Source: Sitta carolinensis
Taxonomy: Eukaryota; Chordata; Aves; Passeriformes; Sittidae
Length of the DNA: 64,000 bases
Assembly (NCBI GenBank): GCA_032173965.1
Contig: CM063284.1
Span: forward strand, 132,175,125 to 132,239,124
Direction of reading: 5' to 3'
Part shown: piece by piece, positions 60,601-64,000 of the stretch
How the letters are laid out: the number at the start of each line of letters is the position of its first letter
How positions within the stretch are numbered: the first letter of the stretch is position 1
The notes under the pieces: model-generated
What the model was told of the DNA's origin: nothing
The model's input: only the letters and a program-made list of their open reading frames with translations
Database searches by the model: none
Made by a program: the position numbers and the translations under genes

Positions 60601-62584
60601 TAATAAAGAAAGCAAGACAGTGCAAGACTTTATATATCCTAAGAATATATATTACGGCTTTCTTTGCTCATCTAGCATGAAAGGCAGAGAGCTGTAGTAA
60701 GAGGGAAGACAAACAAGCCATATGATATGAAGAGAGATGAGGCCGAGCACAGATGAACAGATGGAAATGATCCACAGAGTTATGTTTCTTCATATTTGTT
60801 TAAAAATTAAAATCTTGGTTTTGGATTGTCCCAAGATGTGCCGCCAGCCTGATGGGTTATGGGGGCAATGCAGTCATTGACTCCTAAAGGGAGTCCTGTC
60901 TAAACTGATGGCATGATAGGACTCAGACAATACAAGCATGCACTGTGCAAAGTGCTGCCCACGCCTTTGGCAATATTCCTGCAGTTCAGCCTGACCCACA
61001 ACACTCCTACTGCTCCAGCTCTTTGCTTCTACAAAGAGCACCAACTGCCAACCATGACAAATCACATGCATGGAGAAATATGGTCAGATTGTACTTTTTC
61101 TTGATAACAAGACAAATAAAATTAACATAAATGCAGGAAGGGAGGTGGAACAAAAACAATGAAGGCCTTCTTCAGTGAGCAGTTCTACAAAGAAAAGAGT
61201 TAAGACTACACTCCACATTAATTTGCAGAAAGTTTCCATTTCCTCCATGACGTAGCAATGAAAAGTCACGAGTCTCAAAAAAACTTCAAATATCTAGAAA
61301 AGGATTTATGTCATAGAACACCAGGACTGAAGCTAGTCCCTGTGTAACCACAAGAGAGAGAGCAGCACCCACAGAGAGCATTTCAGCCAATGATTGCTTG
61401 CCTGGGGATCAGAACCTTTGTGGGGAAGAGAGATTGTTCCCTGAAAACAGAGGAGCTTCACCCTGTAAAGCAGACACCAAATTCAAATTCATAAAATTAA
61501 ACATTGAAAATACACCCACATGCCTGCAGAGGCTCTCCAAGTGCTACTGCAACATCAACTGTGTTTACAGCCCAATTTCTGAACACATTAGCTAATCTCA
61601 TGCTCCCTGCCTGCCATGTGCACATTGTCTATGTTCAGACGCCCAGGAGAGGTTCTGCACTCTGGTAGCACTTTTGCATCAGGAATATCCCAGAGGCAAA
61701 AGGAATGAGGAGCACAGGAAAAATCTGTGGTGTCCCTGCATTCAGTCTGGGTATTTCTAGGAGGCTGCAGTGTGATTTAAAGTTTCACTCCAGAGGTTTT
61801 CCATTGTGTTTCAATCCATACAGAAGCAATTTCACAAAACTACATGTATTTGGGAGAGACATAATCCCTGCTGACCTTTCCCATCACATTTCACTTTGGT
61901 CTCAAGCTCAGCTAAAGTCAAATTTGATTCAACAAAGTGCAAGGGAGCTGTGGTCTGCATTGTACATATAGGTTTTTTTGGTAGATGCCATCTTTACATC
62001 TGTAGATTGGATTGAATTTTGAAGTTATCTCTCATTTTTGAGAAATTACCAAATTCAGATAGCAGCTGTATGTAAGACAGAATGAACCTTTTTAATGATT
62101 GCATATTTCTACTGCTCAACAGATGTATATGAAACTCTAGGCATTAGTGAGATAGCGGTGTTCCTTTAGAGAGACACAGAGTGCTGCAGTTTGAAGAAGT
62201 ATAAAGAAATACAGGGATAATGCATTTGAGTCAAGAATAGCTACCCTTAAGAAGTAAGGATTTTCACTGAAGAAAAAACCCAGTTTAAACAGTGAAAGAG
62301 GCTTTACTATGAACAACAGAATGCCTATAGATATTTTTGTTAAAATTCTCCTAATATGCAAGAACGGATGCATCTGCTTACAAACTGAATGCTCTTCTCT
62401 TTGCTCCATTTTACCACCATACCTTATACTTTTGCACCTCTTGCCAAAAGAGCACTCCGTTCCCCAGTAGGTCTCCCTTCAGTGCCACAAAGCGTTGGAA
62501 CAGATTTGCTGTCACTGGATCCAAAAGCACTTTGCGGAAAGCAATTATTTCACTAGATGAAGAAACATTCTTATTGTCCACATG
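51622..62584 (-). CDS. RGS22: RGS22, 3' part (three certain exons, two less certain)
   Basis: Exons 62423-62584, 59365-59544 and 57733-57873 join in phase 0 into 161 residues that form most of an RGS domain: FRKVLLDPVTANLFQRFVAL, GVLFWQEVQKYK, VQKKITAIIDCFINSAIPP, IVEHRKELGPYIFREAQ, FALLFKFWPEFCELQ. RGS domains bind G-alpha subunits; RGS22 has several and is known from testis and ciliated cells. Position next to COX6C, on the same strand as in mammals, supports the name. Downstream, a probable exon (54095-54169) and a tentative terminal exon (51622-51695) are less certain, because their phases do not join directly. The 5' part lies beyond 64000. Confidence 0.88.
51696..54094. other. RGS22 intron with direct repeat B, copy 1
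   Basis: 2.4 kb. Contains 52747-52838, copy 1 of a 92 bp direct repeat. An additional small exon may hide here but I could not place one in a consistent phase. Confidence 0.5.
52747..52838 (+). repeat. Direct repeat B, copy 1 (RGS22 intron)
   Basis: From CCCCTAGGACT to AGCTGTTTCTA, including a TATATAAG box-like stretch. Matches 55919-56011 with about 4 substitutions and three small gaps (about 95% of aligned bases by eye). Similarity ends abruptly at both sides. Confidence 0.88.
54095..54169 (-). CDS. RGS22: RGS22 probable exon next to 18 bp tandem repeat
   Basis: 75 bp in phase 0 with donor GGAAG|GTAAAT, encoding SIFLDELDAKRRPT and TGETGRK. Its acceptor (CCCTTGACTCAG) is the edge of an 18 bp tandem repeat. 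That repeat keeps the frame open upstream and offers further in-frame AG sites, so the exon could be longer by multiples of six codons. The match to RGS22 is inferred from position, phase and composition only. Confidence 0.5.
54170..54254 (-). repeat. 18 bp minisatellite at an RGS22 splice acceptor
   Basis: Four full units and a partial fifth: 54170-54187, 54188-54205, 54206-54223, 54224-54241 and 54242-54254. On the - strand the unit reads about TCCCTGACTCAACTTAAG and encodes LKSLTQ-like hexapeptides in the same frame as the downstream exon. Confidence 0.88.
54255..57732. other. RGS22 intron
   Basis: 3.5 kb AT-rich intron holding copy 2 of direct repeat B and a T15 run at 56339-56353. ORFs here lack domains. 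Confidence 0.65.
55919..56011 (+). repeat. Direct repeat B, copy 2 (RGS22 intron)
   Basis: Second copy, same orientation, 3.2 kb away and on the other side of the probable 54095-54169 exon. Contains ATATTATATAAGAAAAGC. Family unknown. Confidence 0.88.
57733..57873 (-). CDS. RGS22: RGS22 exon, end of RGS domain
   Basis: 141 bp, phase 0-0. Acceptor TTATTTTCTTCCTGCACAG, donor GCAAAG|GTAAGG. It encodes FALLFKFWPEFCELQSN, then a basic helix (LEKQKENEMRKKKGITAK). The ATG at its first codon is internal, not a translation start. Confidence 0.92.
57874..59364. other. RGS22 intron
   Basis: 1.5 kb intron, AT-rich, no feature recognised. Confidence 0.75.
59365..59544 (-). CDS. RGS22: RGS22 exon, middle of RGS domain
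   Basis: 180 bp, phase 0-0. Acceptor TTTTTCCTCTTTCAG, donor GCACAG|GTAAGA. 60 residues including CHSHCADAIVQKKITAIID and LQIDISPEQAKKIVEHRKEL. Confidence 0.94.
59545..62422. other. RGS22 intron
   Basis: 2.9 kb intron. A short CA tract at 59585-59595. ORFs (such as 61705-61971) are on the opposite strand without recognisable domains. Confidence 0.7.
62423..62584 (-). CDS. RGS22: RGS22 exon, start of last RGS domain
   Basis: 162 bp, phase 0-0. Acceptor CTTTTGACAG, donor TATAAG|GTATGG. It encodes HVDNKNVSSSSEIIAFRKVL, then ANLFQRFVALKGD and LLGNGVLFWQEVQKYK, the first helices of an RGS fold. Confidence 0.93.
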
Positions 62585-64000
62585 CTGTCAAAAGAAGAAA
62601 TAGATGCACCAAATAAACTTTGTTTCAAAAAGCAATAACAAAGGCATTAGTGAGTGTAAACTGAATGATCCTTATCTTTGCACTGACCTTAACTTTCAGT
62701 AGTTTATGAGTTTATGACATGGATACAATAAAATGTGGCAAGGTTTCATTTCTTTCTTTCCTTTTTTTTTTTTTCCAGTTTGGTTTGGGGAACATTTTTT
62801 GGAAGATGTGATGGGAGAGGAAATGGCTGACAATGATTTAGACCATATGACTGCATACTACAAAGTATAGAAACAGCTATTGTTATTGATTATGGTAATG
62901 AGCTACTTTTCTAGAGAACATTTTGAGTTTTATGCAAACAAACAACAAAGGAAAAGGAACACACAAACCACATAACTTAAAGTTGTAAAATGCTTCTGAC
63001 AGGGATCTCACCAACAAAATGAGGTTTGAAATGTGTTGCTATGATCACCCACAGAAGCCAAAGAGTTTGCTCTCTGTGAAATAAAGCTACCAATAGTAAA
63101 ATAGAATTTAAATTCATTGAAACATTTTGGAAATCCTCATGCTGCCAACCACGAGAACAGTAGGCAGCCAGGAAAGGGTGGAGAAAAGAAAGATGGCTTA
63201 TGCAGGGAGAGTTTGTTTGAACTGAAGTTCATGCTGGCCTGCCTTCCTGAACAAACAGTTCTTGTGCCTTTGCTGAGGAGCAAGCCAAACAACCCCCTTT
63301 TGTTATCAGATGGATGAATGAAAACCATCTTCTAAAAGTGGTTTAAAACTCTTGAAGTCCTGGAGGGGTGGAGTGCTGTTCAGTGGTGAGCATCAGTCGG
63401 AAACATTTTTAGTTGCTGCCAAAAGTCCTGGAAATCTAACCTGGTTCTAAGCTGAGAGGGTTTCTGCAACTTATCTTAAAAACAGGGGTTATGCTCAGTG
63501 TCCTGTCACACAGAATTCCAGGGGTGACAGCCTACCCAGGCAAAAAGGAGGGGGATGTCTCTCAGAGGGTCCCTTGGTGAAAATAAAGTCAGCTCAGTTT
63601 AGGCAGGTTGGATCTTTTAGGTAGGGTTGGATCTTCTCAGCCCTTCTCCAGTTCTCCAAACATGTTTTATTCCCTGTGACCAGGACATAGGGAACTTTTG
63701 AGAAAAATTACTTCTAGGGCATATTCATGAAGGGAAGAACAAAAAGTTGCTTCCATCCCTATACCACTATATAAACACTGCTTATTTTATGGGTCAACAA
63801 CCTTGAAGCACAACATGGAGAACAACCATCTTCCTGACAAACAAAGGGAAAAATCAGTTAACAGAACCCACATGCACTTTGGATCTCTTTTTTGCTGATG
63901 GTTTGCATGGATAATTGGTGACCGGGTTTCTAGTTTGATTTCAACAGACAATAAAAGTTCAACTGAACAAATGTACACAACTTGTATGTTGGCAATCGCA
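62585..64000. other. RGS22 intron (partial)
   Basis: No exon recognised up to the window end; short ORFs on both strands look random. Confidence 0.65.

Overview
The window is vertebrate nuclear DNA, almost certainly from a bird. Long introns with GT-AG exons, CR1 LINE fragments (the dominant avian LINE), a CpG-island promoter and a solo endogenous-retrovirus LTR all point that way. It carries the conserved block VPS13B (+) / COX6C (-) / RGS22 (-), the same gene order and orientation as human 8q22. I see no prokaryotic feature, no CRISPR array and no novel multi-gene system. The value here is exon-level annotation plus several repeat and splicing oddities.

Layout. (1) 1-26.1 kb, + strand: the last eight coding exons of VPS13B (752-870, 2040-2854, 7121-7297, 8253-8423, 15011-15187, 17534-17636, 18308-18557, 24128-24373). 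They join in frame into 685 C-terminal residues plus stop, followed by a roughly 1.7 kb 3'UTR with a good poly(A) signal at 26089. (2) 26.1-28.9 kb: a tail-to-tail gap between VPS13B and COX6C. (3) 28.9-34.4 kb, - strand: the complete COX6C gene, with a CpG-island promoter carrying NRF-1-like and GABP-like sites, a non-coding exon 1, two coding exons, and a 3'UTR exon that supplies only the last base of the stop codon. (4) 34.4-51.2 kb: intergenic and repeat-rich, with a CR1 lying directly upstream of the COX6C promoter, a second longer CR1 with reverse-transcriptase remnants, a 1.4 kb solo LTR flanked by a 5 bp target-site duplication, and a pyrimidine-rich repeat-like block. (5) 51.2-64 kb, - strand: the 3' part of RGS22, with three certain exons that make most of its last RGS domain, one probable exon whose acceptor lies in an 18 bp minisatellite, and a tentative terminal exon.

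The three genes are functionally unrelated neighbours: a Golgi lipid-transfer/tethering protein, a subunit of mitochondrial cytochrome c oxidase, and a testis/cilium-associated RGS protein. Most open reading frames elsewhere are chance ORFs in introns, GC-rich promoter DNA or repeats. Exon edges were read by eye from splice consensus and frame continuity. Family names come from recognition of the protein sequence, not from a database search.
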